Assembly (NCBI GenBank): GCA_002721755.1
Contig: PBLL01000024.1
Coordinates: forward strand, 1-59,323
Origin: Actinomycetota bacterium
GTDB taxonomy: Bacteria; Actinomycetota; Acidimicrobiia; Acidimicrobiales; MedAcidi-G1
Direction of reading: 5' to 3'
DNA length: 59,323 bases
Each line of letters opens with the position of its first letter. Positions within the stretch are counted from its first letter, which is position 1. This document shows positions 11,468 through 18,468 of the stretch, piece after piece. Position numbers and translations under genes: made by a program. The notes under the pieces were generated by a model. That model had not been told where the DNA came from. It ran no database searches and saw nothing but the letters and a program-made list of their open reading frames with translations.

Positions 11468-12127
11468 TTAGGCCTCCTTTTCCTCGGTCTCTTCATCAGA
11501 AGCATCATCAACCTCTGAACTGACTTCTTCCTCGGTCTCTTCATCAGAAGCATCATCAACCTCTGAACTGACTTCTTCCTCAACTGATCCACCTGATTTA
11601 TCTATTAACCCCTGGATTGCATAAGCAAATTTCTGGGGTAAAGCATTGAGCAACCCAGCTAGTTGCTGCATTGGGGCAACTAAAAGTCCTGCTAATTGTG
11701 ACAAGAGGACATCTCTAGGTGCAATCTCGGCAAGTTGGTTAATTTCGTCTACGGTAAGCCTTCGATTTTCTAACACTCCGCCTTTTATAACTAAAGCTTC
11801 ATTATTTTTTGCGAAATCTTTTAAAGCTTTTGCCACAGAAACTGGATCACCCTCAGATCCATCTGGTTTTTTACCAACAAAAGCAATAGCTGTTGGTCCT
11901 GACAATAAGTCATCAATTTCTAAATCAAGATCCTCGATCGCAAAACGAACCAAAGTATTTTTGTATACCTTGTAATCGCCTCCTACTTCACGCAAAGCTT
12001 CACGTAAAGATGCCATTGCAGGAACATCCAAATTTCTGTATTCAGTCAAAACAAGTGAATCAGAATCAGAAAAGCGTTCTCTTACTTCTTCTACGACAGC
12101 TGTTTTAGCCACTCGTGCTTCTGACAT
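11468..12127 (-). CDS. rplJ: 50S ribosomal protein L10
   Basis: A 219-residue base of the L7/L12 stalk. I place the start at the ATG at 12125-12127 (MSEARVAKTAVVEEVRERFS), with GGGAG 9 bases upstream; the open frame extends 10 codons further (MCHRFWERVS) but that part lies in the leader RNA. The L10 fold is recognisable (LVLTEYRNLDVPAMASLREA, then YKVYKNTLVRFA). The C-terminus is unusual: an acidic tail of about 40 residues built from a 16-residue unit (EEVSSEVDDASDEETE) repeated in tandem. L10 represses its own operon through the leader. Confidence 0.95.
   Translation of the reverse strand: MSEARVAKTAVVEEVRERFSDSDSLVLTEYRNLDVPAMASLREALREVGGDYKVYKNTLVRFAIEDLDLEIDDLLSGPTAIAFVGKKPDGSEGDPVSVAKALKDFAKNNEALVIKGGVLENRRLTVDEINQLAEIAPRDVLLSQLAGLLVAPMQQLAGLLNALPQKFAYAIQGLIDKSGGSVEEEVSSEVDDASDEETEEEVSSEVDDASDEETEEKEA
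11480..11581. repeat. 48-bp tandem repeat encoding the acidic tail of L10
   Basis: Two 48-bp units (11480-11527 and 11528-11575), identical by eye, followed by a 6-bp start of a third copy. Each encodes one EEVSSEVDDASDEETE block. Exact identity at synonymous positions indicates a recent duplication. Confidence 0.9.
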
Positions 12128-12139
12128 GCTCACTCTCTC

Positions 12140-12275
12140 CCAAAATCTATGACACACACCTAAGAAATTTCAGACAATGTCTGAAACCGATCCGGAAGGC
12201 TCTCCTGCTAGGGCGAAAATCGTTCTGCACATAATGGCAACCCAGAGGTCTTCGGTGAGCATCTGTATTGTGTAA
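12140..12275 (-). ncRNA. Ribosomal protein L10 leader
   Basis: The 211-bp spacer upstream of rplJ has on the minus strand the segment CACCGAAGACCTCTGGG (around 12241-12258), which matches the conserved L10-binding core of L10 leaders as I know it from actinobacteria. A GC-rich segment (GCCCTAGCAGGAGAGCC) follows. L10 (with L7/L12) binds such leaders to control rplJ-rplL. Boundaries are approximate; recognised from conserved bases, not from a covariance model. Confidence 0.7.
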
Positions 12276-12338
12276 CTAGACTATCCAATCACTCCCAATA
12301 CACAAACCAAAAATTAAAGTAAAGAAACCAATACCCTA

Positions 12339-13031
12339 TTATTCAATGACTCTTGACAGATCAATCCTTACACCGGGACTCATTGTTGAAGAAACAGAAA
12401 TAGTTTTGATATAACGGCCTTTAGCAGATGCAGGCTTTAGTCTTTCAAGCTCTTCCACCACCACATTCAAGTTTGCTGTTAAATCATCCACCGAGAAACT
12501 AGCCTTTCCTATAGGCAGATGAACATTCCCATGACGATCTGTTCTGAATTCTACTTTCCCACCCTTAAAATCTTCAACAGCTTTGGCTACATCTTCAGTC
12601 ACTGTGCCTGACTTAGGATTCGGCATCAGACCCCTTGGACCTAACATTTTCCCAAGCTTTCCGACTGTGGCCATCATTTCAGGAGTTGAAATGGCTACCT
12701 CAAAATCAAGCATTCCTCCTTCAACTTCTGAAGCCAAGTCATCTCCACCAACATGATCAGCACCTGCTTCGCGCGCTGCATTTGCATCTTCTCCCTGAGC
12801 GAAAACCGCTACACGAACCGCCTTACCTGTTCCAGCTGGTAGGGCAACTGTGCTTCGAATCATTTCTTCAGTTTTTCTGGGATCAACTCCCAAACGAACA
12901 ACCAAATCTATAGTTTCATCAAATTTGGTTCTATCAAATGACTTAACTACTTCTATAGCCTCACGACCAGTCAAATACATTTCAGGATCAAATTTCTCAA
13001 GAGAATTCTGATACCTCTTACTTTTACTCAT
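12339..13031 (-). CDS. rplA: 50S ribosomal protein L1
   Basis: A 230-residue protein that forms the mobile L1 stalk near the E site. Conserved family segments are visible: GKLGKMLGPRGLMPNPKSGT and VEFRTDRHGNVHLPIGK. Length matches the family. It lies between rplK (90-bp spacer) and the rplJ leader. In many bacteria L1 represses the rplK-rplA mRNA; I saw no clear binding site. Confidence 0.98.
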   Translation of the reverse strand: MSKSKRYQNSLEKFDPEMYLTGREAIEVVKSFDRTKFDETIDLVVRLGVDPRKTEEMIRSTVALPAGTGKAVRVAVFAQGEDANAAREAGADHVGGDDLASEVEGGMLDFEVAISTPEMMATVGKLGKMLGPRGLMPNPKSGTVTEDVAKAVEDFKGGKVEFRTDRHGNVHLPIGKASFSVDDLTANLNVVVEELERLKPASAKGRYIKTISVSSTMSPGVRIDLSRVIE

Positions 13032-13121
13032 TTAGCCTTTACCTCCTGGCTCCCTCTTTAAATTGAATCTGTCGAGGCGAGGTCCTCCCCTTTACAGAAC
13101 ACATTAAAAACTGATCTATTT

Positions 13122-13547
13122 TTAGTTGACTGAAATACCCATACTTCTGGCGGTTCCTGCAACTTGCTGTTTTGCACCTTCGATATCAATCGCGTTTAGA
13201 TCAGGCATTTTTGTTTCAGCTATCTCTTGGACTTGATTCCAAGTGATCGAACCAACTTCTTCCCTACCTGCTAGACCTGAAGCTTTATCTAAACCAGCTG
13301 CTTGTTTAATTAAAAAAGAAGTAGGTGGTGTTTTTGTAATAAATGTGAAAGAGCGATCTTCATAAATCGTTATCTCGACAGGAATTACTTGTCCCCTTTT
13401 ATCTTCGGTTTTTTCATTGTATTCCTTGCAAAAATCCATGATTGCAACACCATGTGGACCAAGAGCAGTACCTACAGGCGGTGCAGGTGAAGCCTGTCCG
13501 GCGGGAATTTGAATTTTAACCAAAGCAGATATTTGCTTTTGTGCCAT
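13122..13547 (-). CDS. rplK: 50S ribosomal protein L11
   Basis: A 141-residue protein of the GTPase-associated centre. It begins [20 protein letters not shown] and has the proline-rich hinge [20 protein letters not shown] and [15 protein letters not shown]. This is the usual thiostrepton-binding form with no sign of alteration. It follows nusG after 86 bp; a short palindrome (CTCTAAA-A-TTTAGAG) overlaps the nusG stop codon there. Confidence 0.98.
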   Translation of the reverse strand: MAQKQISALVKIQIPAGQASPAPPVGTALGPHGVAIMDFCKEYNEKTEDKRGQVIPVEITIYEDRSFTFITKTPPTSFLIKQAAGLDKASGLAGREEVGSITWNQVQEIAETKMPDLNAIDIEGAKQQVAGTARSMGISVN

Positions 13548-13633
13548 AACTTTTCTCTCTTATTTTTCTAAACCTTTAAATCAACTGCGTCACAAGTCTG
13601 CTGCGACAACTGCATATTGGCAACCTCTAAAAT

Positions 13634-14509
13634 TTAGAGTTGAGCAATTTGCGAGAACTCTAATTCTACTGGAGTTTCCCTACCAAAGATATCCACAAGA
13701 ACCTTTACTTTTAATTGATCTTCGTTTATTTCAACAATGGCGCCAGAAAAATCTGCAAATGGTCCTTCCTTAACCCTCACTGTTTCATTTAACTCAAAAC
13801 CAAGTCGAGCTCTCGTCTTTTTAGGAGCATCAGGTTTTGTTTCATCAGCAACATAAAGGAAGTTTTCTACTTCCTTTCTGCTCAATGGAGATGGTTTTCC
13901 TCCAGCTCCTACAAAATTAACAATTCCAGGTGTGTCTCGTATCGCCGCCCAGGAAGCATCATCAAGGAAACATCTAACCAATAAATAGCCAGGAAACATT
14001 TTTTTTGAAACATTTACTTTTTTGCCGTTACGAAACTCAACTACATCTTCCATGGGGATCACAATTTCGAGAATTCTGTCTTCCAAATTCATAGAAGAAG
14101 TACGGGTTTCTAGATTTTGCTTAACTTTATTTTCGTAACCAGATTGTGTGTGGACCACAAACCATCTTCCAGGTCGATCATATGGACTCTCTTTTTTGGG
14201 AGCAGATTCCTCTTCTTCAAAAAGCTCATCCTCATCAATAAGAATCTCCGGTTCACTTACAGTTTCATCTGAATCTAAAACCTCTGCTTTTTCTGGCTCA
14301 AGCAATTCCTCTTCCGTATCAGTTTGTTCCAATGAACCTTTAGGAAGTAAATCCTCAACTTCTATCTCTTCCTCAACTTCTATCTCTTCAACAGAAGACT
14401 CAAAAGTTTCTTCATCCGCGGTGGGAACAAGAGATTCTGAATCAACACCGTCAGTGTTAGTTGAATCAGGCTCAAGAATGTTGGTTTCAAGTTCGTTATT
14501 GGAATTCAT
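13634..14509 (-). CDS. nusG: Transcription termination/antitermination factor NusG
   Basis: A 291-residue protein. Residues from about 113 onward form the NGN domain (RPGRWFVVHTQSGYENKVKQ, then MFPGYLLVRC), followed by the KOW domain (ETVRVKEGPFADFSGAIVEI). The N-terminal 110 residues are an extremely acidic, low-complexity extension; actinobacterial NusG proteins commonly carry such extensions, while E. coli NusG is about 181 residues. NusG links RNA polymerase to Rho or ribosomes. Its ATG overlaps the secE stop (TAATG). Confidence 0.95.
   Translation of the reverse strand: MNSNNELETNILEPDSTNTDGVDSESLVPTADEETFESSVEEIEVEEEIEVEDLLPKGSLEQTDTEEELLEPEKAEVLDSDETVSEPEILIDEDELFEEEESAPKKESPYDRPGRWFVVHTQSGYENKVKQNLETRTSSMNLEDRILEIVIPMEDVVEFRNGKKVNVSKKMFPGYLLVRCFLDDASWAAIRDTPGIVNFVGAGGKPSPLSRKEVENFLYVADETKPDAPKKTRARLGFELNETVRVKEGPFADFSGAIVEINEDQLKVKVLVDIFGRETPVELEFSQIAQL
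14353..14388. repeat. 18-bp tandem duplication in the acidic part of nusG
   Basis: CCTCAACTTCTATCTCTT occurs twice head to tail (14353-14370, 14371-14388) without mismatch and encodes the repeated EIEVEE block of the NusG N-terminal extension. Confidence 0.9.
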
Positions 14510-14808
14510 TAGACATCAAACAATTCAAGTACTGATTGGGAAAATAGCCAATCCAAACCTGCAACAATAGCAGTTACTGCCACAATCGTAATTACTACGA
14601 CAATCGTGTAATTGGTAGTTTCTGAACGAGTAGGCCAAACAACTTTTCGTAATTCAGAGCGGACTTCTCTTGTAAACTGAGCTATTCCAGCCCTTTCTTC
14701 TGTATGCGAAGGCTGCTGAGGTTGACGGCGCTCCCTTACAGGGGTGCCTTCAGCATCCACCTCTCCTTGACGTTGGAGCATACGTTTTTGTTCACGGTTC
14801 ATAGACAT
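14509..14808 (-). CDS. secE: Preprotein translocase subunit SecE
   Basis: A 99-residue membrane protein that clamps SecY in the Sec channel. A charged cytosolic N-terminus is followed by the SecE signature FTREVRSELRKVVWPTRSET and one C-terminal membrane helix (about residues 65-87). It sits between tRNA-Trp and nusG as in most bacteria and overlaps nusG by one base. An alternative start is the second Met, two codons later. Confidence 0.95.
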   Translation of the reverse strand: MSMNREQKRMLQRQGEVDAEGTPVRERRQPQQPSHTEERAGIAQFTREVRSELRKVVWPTRSETTNYTIVVVITIVAVTAIVAGLDWLFSQSVLELFDV

Positions 14809-14896
14809 TGGAAATCTCTATCTTTTTGTTTGTCTTAAATTAAGGCTATTGGTCTCAAAGCCATTATGTGCTGTTAGGCAATAATCAAAAAGCAAT

Positions 14897-14972
14897 TGGC
14901 AGGGCAGGAGGGACTTGAACCCCCAACCGCCGGTTTTGGAGACCGGTGCTCTACCAATTGAGCCACTGCCCT
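14897..14972 (-). tRNA. tRNA-Trp (CCA)
   Basis: The minus strand folds as a cloverleaf: acceptor AGGGCAG/CTGCCCT, D arm TGGCTCAATTGGTAGAGCA, anticodon stem-loop CCGGT-CTCCAAA-ACCGG with anticodon CCA, and a T arm containing GGTTCAAGTCC. The 3' CCA is encoded after discriminator G. It lies just upstream of secE, the usual place. Confidence 0.97.
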
Positions 14973-15087
14973 TTAAACCGAAAAGAAAACTAAAAAATCT
15001 TAAAAATCGGTTCATTGGAAGGATACCAGTGGGCTTTGATGAGAAAACAAGTGTTTTACACGAACATTTCATTTGAAGGATGAATAA

Positions 15088-15249
15088 TTACCGTTCTTCT
15101 TTAAAAAGAACGTGCTTTCTAACCACTGGATCGTACTTTTTCAACTCAATTCTTTCACGAGTATTAGTCTTATTCTTCGTGGTCACGTATGTATACCCAG
15201 TGCCAGCTGTTGAACGTAATTTAATTATCGGACGTTTATCACTACCCAT
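15088..15249 (-). CDS. rpmG: 50S ribosomal protein L33
   Basis: A 53-residue protein starting at the ATG 15247-15249 ([20 protein letters not shown]) and ending HVLFKEER. It is the cysteine-free form of L33, which needs no zinc. It starts 3 bp after the rpmB stop, so the two form an operon ahead of tRNA-Trp and secE. Confidence 0.95.
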   Translation of the reverse strand: MGSDKRPIIKLRSTAGTGYTYVTTKNKTNTRERIELKKYDPVVRKHVLFKEER

Positions 15250-15252
15250 ATT

Positions 15253-15489
15253 TCAAACCTTTTGCCCTTGTCGACGCATCATAGCAACAACGCTTTCAAT
15301 GCCTCTTTTATCAATTGTCTTTATTCCTTTAGTGCTCACATTTAGTGTTATCCAACGTTTTTCACTCGGCAGCCAATAGCGTTTGCGCTGTACATTAGGA
15401 TTCCAACGCCTATTTGTTCTGCGATGTGAATGGGATAGCTGCTTGCCAAACCCCGGTTTCTTACCGGTTACCTGGCATACCTTAGACAT
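15253..15489 (-). CDS. rpmB: 50S ribosomal protein L28
   Basis: A 78-residue protein. The start is the ATG at 15487-15489 ([20 protein letters not shown]), preceded by AGGAG 6-7 bases upstream; six further codons are open but not supported. Conserved segments NRRWNPN and [20 protein letters not shown] are present. It has a single Cys, so it is not the zinc-ribbon type. Followed by rpmG after 3 bp. Confidence 0.95.
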   Translation of the reverse strand: MSKVCQVTGKKPGFGKQLSHSHRRTNRRWNPNVQRKRYWLPSEKRWITLNVSTKGIKTIDKRGIESVVAMMRRQGQKV

Positions 15490-15610
15490 CTTAAACTCCT
15501 GAAACATTTAGTTTGACCACTTACCTGATTTGGTTTAGTGGAATATAAAACGGTAGCAGCAACATAGCGAGTCGCCACCAACAACATTGTATCGATTACT
15601 TATTCTAACG

Positions 15611-15684
15611 TAGCGACGGACAGACTTGAACTGTCGACCTCTCGATTATGAGTCGAGCGCTCTTACCAACTGAGCTACGTCGCC
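15611..15684 (-). tRNA. tRNA-Met (CAT), elongator type
   Basis: Cloverleaf with acceptor GGCGACG/CGTCGCT, D arm TAGCTCAGTTGGTAAGAGC and anticodon stem-loop CTCGA-CTCATAA-TCGAG, anticodon CAT. The sequence around the anticodon resembles actinobacterial elongator Met rather than initiator. A tRNA-Ile modified at C34 is possible but less likely. CCA is not encoded. It is 3 bp downstream of tRNA-Thr. Confidence 0.93.
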
Positions 15685-15687
15685 CTG

Positions 15688-15760
15688 AGCCCCCTGACAG
15701 AATTGAACTGTCGACCTTCTCCTTACCATGGAGACGCTCTGCCAACTGAGCTAAGGGGGC
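15688..15760 (-). tRNA. tRNA-Thr (GGT)
   Basis: Acceptor GCCCCCT/AGGGGGC, D arm TAGCTCAGTTGGCAGAGCG, anticodon stem-loop TCTCC-ATGGTAA-GGAGA with anticodon GGT, discriminator U, no encoded CCA. Directly upstream of tRNA-Met, probably one transcript. Confidence 0.95.
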
Positions 15761-15849
15761 TTAGCCAAAGGCTTATTGACAGGATGCCACAGGAGTGCAG
15801 TTACCCCAACGTCCACTTACCTTCTATCCAGTCTTACTACAGTCAGAGT

Positions 15850-16371
15850 ATGGGAAAAGAGTTACAAATACGCTTAGCGGAACAAAAAGACGCACAAGCA
15901 ATCCAAAAAATCTACAACAATGAAGTAAGAAATTCGACAGCAACTTTTGATCTGGTAGAAAGAACTATTGAAGAACAAAAAGAATGGCTTCGCAAAAGAT
16001 CTGGAGCATTTAGTGTATTAGTAGCTGAACTGGACACAGAAATAGTAGGTTTTGCTTCTCTCTCTCCATACAAAGAAAGAGCGGCTTATCGAACAACTGT
16101 AGAAGACTCAGTTTATGTGGATGAAAGATTCCGAAGTCAGGGAATAGCGGGAGAATTACTTTCTGACTTACTAGGAGTTGCAGAATCAAGTGGATTTCAT
16201 GCTGTAATTGCGAGAATTGGAGGCGGCAATGAATCTAGCATTGCACTTCACAAAAGATTTGGTTTCATAATTGTCGGCACTGAAAAAGAAATAGGGCGAA
16301 AATTTGGAAAATGGCAGAACGTAGTCGTTATGCAAACAATCTTAAATGCTAATGGTCCAGAACCTGAATAG
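15850..16371 (+). CDS. GNAT N-acetyltransferase, phosphinothricin-acetyltransferase-like
   Basis: A 173-residue acetyltransferase. The start is taken as the ATG at 15850 (MGKELQIRLAEQKDAQAIQK); the open frame extends upstream through two tRNA genes, which cannot be coding. The pattern LRIR-type beta 1, IYNNEVRNSTATFD, VYVDERFRSQGIAGELLSDL (acetyl-CoA loop) and IGGGNESSIALHKRFGF fits the Pat/YncA branch of GNAT enzymes, which acetylate amino acids such as methionine sulfone or glufosinate. No strong ribosome-binding site is visible. A consensus TTGACA at 15776-15781 could be its -35. The end of the gene forms a long hairpin. Confidence 0.85.
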   Translation: MGKELQIRLAEQKDAQAIQKIYNNEVRNSTATFDLVERTIEEQKEWLRKRSGAFSVLVAELDTEIVGFASLSPYKERAAYRTTVEDSVYVDERFRSQGIAGELLSDLLGVAESSGFHAVIARIGGGNESSIALHKRFGFIIVGTEKEIGRKFGKWQNVVVMQTILNANGPEPE

Positions 16372-16383
16372 TTCTGGACCATT
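16351..16383. terminator. 13-bp perfect hairpin shared by the GNAT gene and tRNA-Tyr
   Basis: AATGGTCCAGAAC (16351-16363) pairs perfectly with GTTCTGGACCATT (16371-16383) over a 7-base loop containing most of the GNAT stop region. It lies between two convergent genes, so it is placed to end both transcripts. Neither side has a T-run, so it would be a tail-less terminator of the kind reported in actinobacteria. Confidence 0.6.
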
Positions 16384-16389
16384 GCATCG

Positions 16390-16471
16390 TGGGCCGGGGA
16401 GGATTTGAACCTCCGAAGGCAATGCCGACGGGTTTACAGCCCGTTCCCTTTGGCCACTCGGGCACCGACCC
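16390..16471 (-). tRNA. tRNA-Tyr (GTA)
   Basis: Class II tRNA of 82 bases with a long variable arm: acceptor GGGTCGG/CCGGCCC, D arm CCCGAGTGGCCAAAGGG, anticodon stem-loop ACGGG-CTGTAAA-CCCGT with anticodon GTA, and T-arm GGAGGTTCAAATCCTCC. Discriminator A, no encoded CCA. Confidence 0.95.
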
Positions 16472-16547
16472 CTCCTCGGATGATAATACACTCACAGGCT
16501 CACGCCACCCGTAAGTTAGATTGGTAACAAACAAGTAAAGTAAATGC

Positions 16548-17036
16548 ATGCCATCATTTGACATCGTTTCACAATACGATCAACAAGAAGTCAAAAATGC
16601 TGTTGACCAGACTGAACGTGAAATAACAAACCGCTTTGATTTTAAAGGAACAAATTCAGAAGTTGAATTAAATGAAGATTCAATAAGAATCGAATCTTCA
16701 ACCGAAGATCGCCTGAACGCTTTACTAGTAGTACTCGAAGAGAAATTAGTTAAACGAAAAGTATCTCTGAAAACACTCTTATGGCAAGATCCAGAAGCAG
16801 CTAGTGGAGGAAGGGTCCGTAAAGTAGCCAAGTTGCAATCTGGCATAGGAAATGAAGATTCAAAATCAATCAATCGTCAAATAAAAGACTTGGGTATAAA
16901 AGGTATTCAATCCCAAAACCAAGGAGATCAAATTAGAGTAAGCGGGAAAAAACGTGACGCTCTTCAAGAAGTTATTGCTTCTCTTAAATCAAGCAACATT
17001 GAATTACCGCTGCAATTCATAAATTTTCGTGACTAA
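16548..17036 (+). CDS. yajQ: YajQ family nucleotide-binding protein
   Basis: A 162-residue DUF520/YajQ protein with the typical start [20 protein letters not shown] and the segments [34 protein letters not shown] and [16 protein letters not shown]. Family members bind nucleotides or tRNA; one Xanthomonas member was reported to sense cyclic di-GMP. The cellular role here is unknown. It converges on htpX with a 4-base overlap of the two coding ends (17033-17036). Confidence 0.93.
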   Translation: MPSFDIVSQYDQQEVKNAVDQTEREITNRFDFKGTNSEVELNEDSIRIESSTEDRLNALLVVLEEKLVKRKVSLKTLLWQDPEAASGGRVRKVAKLQSGIGNEDSKSINRQIKDLGIKGIQSQNQGDQIRVSGKKRDALQEVIASLKSSNIELPLQFINFRD

Positions 17037-17914
17037 GAGATAGGTCCCCCTCCTACCGTACCTTGATTCCACGAACCATTTCGTAGCCTTTCAACCCTCT
17101 CAGCTGTTGGGGGATGAGTTGAAAAAACACGACTTCCTCCACGACCACGAGCTTCTGCTTTTAGAGGATTCACTATGTAGGAAGATGCCTGATTGGGATC
17201 AATTCCCGAAGGGATACGACCTGATGCTATTTCTAATTTTTCCAATGCTCTTGCAAGAGGTTCACCATCTCCTAAAAGTCTCGCTGCAGTAGCATCTGCC
17301 TTAAATTCACGTGTGCGACTTATTGCCGCTTGTATAAGCATGGCCGCTATAGGCGCCATTATGGCAAATGCAATTTCACCTAAGGGGTTTCTGTCCCTAC
17401 CACGACCTCCGCTAAACATAGCTGCCCAGAAAGCCATTCTAGCTATGAGCGTTATAGCCATCCCAATAGCTGCAGCAACTGAACCTATGAGAATATCGCG
17501 GTTTTCGACATGGCTTAACTCGTGGGCAAGTACTCCTCTAATCTCATACCAATCAAGATTGTCTAAAAGACCCTGCGTTACTGCAACTGCTGCATGCTGA
17601 GGATTGCGGCCGGTCGCAAAAGCATTAGGTTGTTGATTCGGAGAAATATAGAGTTTTGGCATTGGCAATTCAGCTGCCATTGACAGTTCTTTCATTACAC
17701 GGTGATATTCAGGGTATTCAGATGGATCAGCTGGAACAGCACGAGCTGATGCAATTGCAAGTCTGTCACTAAACCAATAACTTCCTCCGACAAATAGCAA
17801 ACCTAATACAAGACCAAAAATAAGGCCCCCTGAACCACCTATTGCCCCACCTATTACAATAAATAGCCCTCCTAATAACGCTAGGAGGCCAAATGTCTTA
17901 GCTGTATTAATCAT
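17033..17914 (-). CDS. htpX: Membrane zinc metalloprotease HtpX homolog
   Basis: A 293-residue M48 protease of the inner membrane, involved in quality control of membrane proteins. Two hydrophobic N-terminal segments (about 8-50) precede the active site [15 protein letters not shown] (HExxH) and the third ligand region [13 protein letters not shown]; two more hydrophobic stretches lie between. GGAG sits 6 bases before the ATG. The Gly/Ser-rich C-terminus ends at a stop overlapping that of yajQ. I recall htpX next to a second nuo cluster in Streptomyces, as here. Confidence 0.93.
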   Translation of the reverse strand: MINTAKTFGLLALLGGLFIVIGGAIGGSGGLIFGLVLGLLFVGGSYWFSDRLAIASARAVPADPSEYPEYHRVMKELSMAAELPMPKLYISPNQQPNAFATGRNPQHAAVAVTQGLLDNLDWYEIRGVLAHELSHVENRDILIGSVAAAIGMAITLIARMAFWAAMFSGGRGRDRNPLGEIAFAIMAPIAAMLIQAAISRTREFKADATAARLLGDGEPLARALEKLEIASGRIPSGIDPNQASSYIVNPLKAEARGRGGSRVFSTHPPTAERVERLRNGSWNQGTVGGGPIS

Positions 17915-17963
17915 CTTTTACTCCGAACCTCATCATCTTGTAATAAAAGTACTAGATAACAGT

Positions 17964-18458
17964 TTAATTTCCATCTTGATCTATTTCGTAATACCCAGAA
18001 TGAACATAAACACAAGGAATTTTTTCTTGCCAAAACATAAACAAATTTCTTGGATCGTCATCAAGAACAAGTTCTGGTTTGTATCCGCTTTTCATTAAAT
18101 CTCTTACCAAGTCCAACTTAATTTCCGGAGATTCTCTTTCATCATCTTGATCTCTCATCAGAAGTGCATCCCAAAAAACCTTGTTTTTATCCAACCATTC
18201 AACGGTCATTTCAAAAAGATAAGAAGGTCTGGCTGTCAGTAGAAAAACAGGCTTATCAGAGTATGTATATAGAGACTTAACTAGTTTCTGGACTTCTATT
18301 GAAACTCTACTGTCTTTCAAAGCTCTAAAGAATGCTTCCCAATTTTGACTTTCACCATTCAAGAAATGTTGGTGTGCAGATGCATCAGCTATAACTCCAT
18401 CTATGTCAACGACTAACACAGGACCAGAAGGAGTTTCTTTATCCCTGTAAATAAACAT
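17964..18458 (-). CDS. HAD-superfamily phosphatase, polynucleotide-phosphatase-like
   Basis: About 164 residues from the ATG at 18456-18458 (MFIYRDKETPSGPVLVVDID); the open frame reaches into acs, but this start avoids the overlap. Motif I is VVDIDGVIAD (nucleophile and acid/base Asp), motif II LLTARP, and LVLDDDPRN gives the acidic motif IV. The order NWEAF, then MTVEWLDKN, then LLMRDQDDERESPEIK resembles the phosphatase half of T4-type polynucleotide kinase, which removes 3' or 2',3'-cyclic phosphates, but there is no kinase domain. Ten bases after acs. Family assignment is good; substrate is inference. Confidence 0.7.
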   Translation of the reverse strand: MFIYRDKETPSGPVLVVDIDGVIADASAHQHFLNGESQNWEAFFRALKDSRVSIEVQKLVKSLYTYSDKPVFLLTARPSYLFEMTVEWLDKNKVFWDALLMRDQDDERESPEIKLDLVRDLMKSGYKPELVLDDDPRNLFMFWQEKIPCVYVHSGYYEIDQDGN

Positions 18459-18468
18459 CTTTGATGTG

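Noticed and set aside
13625-13639. Short palindrome CTCTAAA-A-TTTAGAG at the nusG stop as a terminator
   Set aside because: The centre is a single base, too short for an RNA loop, there is no T-run, and the operon continues to rplK.
14148-14570. 140-residue Ser-rich open frame antisense to nusG
   Set aside because: It is the reverse strand of the Glu-rich NusG extension (GAA/GAG read as TTC/CTC and shifted), with no start signal.
14818-15072. 84-residue open frame on the minus strand upstream of secE
   Set aside because: It runs straight through the tRNA-Trp gene and has no protein-like pattern.
15703-15849. N-terminal extension of the GNAT gene
   Set aside because: The extension would be translated from inside tRNA-Thr; the GNAT fold begins after the ATG at 15850.
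16349-16564. 71-residue open frame on the minus strand
   Set aside because: It overlaps tRNA-Tyr, the hairpin and the start of yajQ; a by-product of the tRNA sequence.
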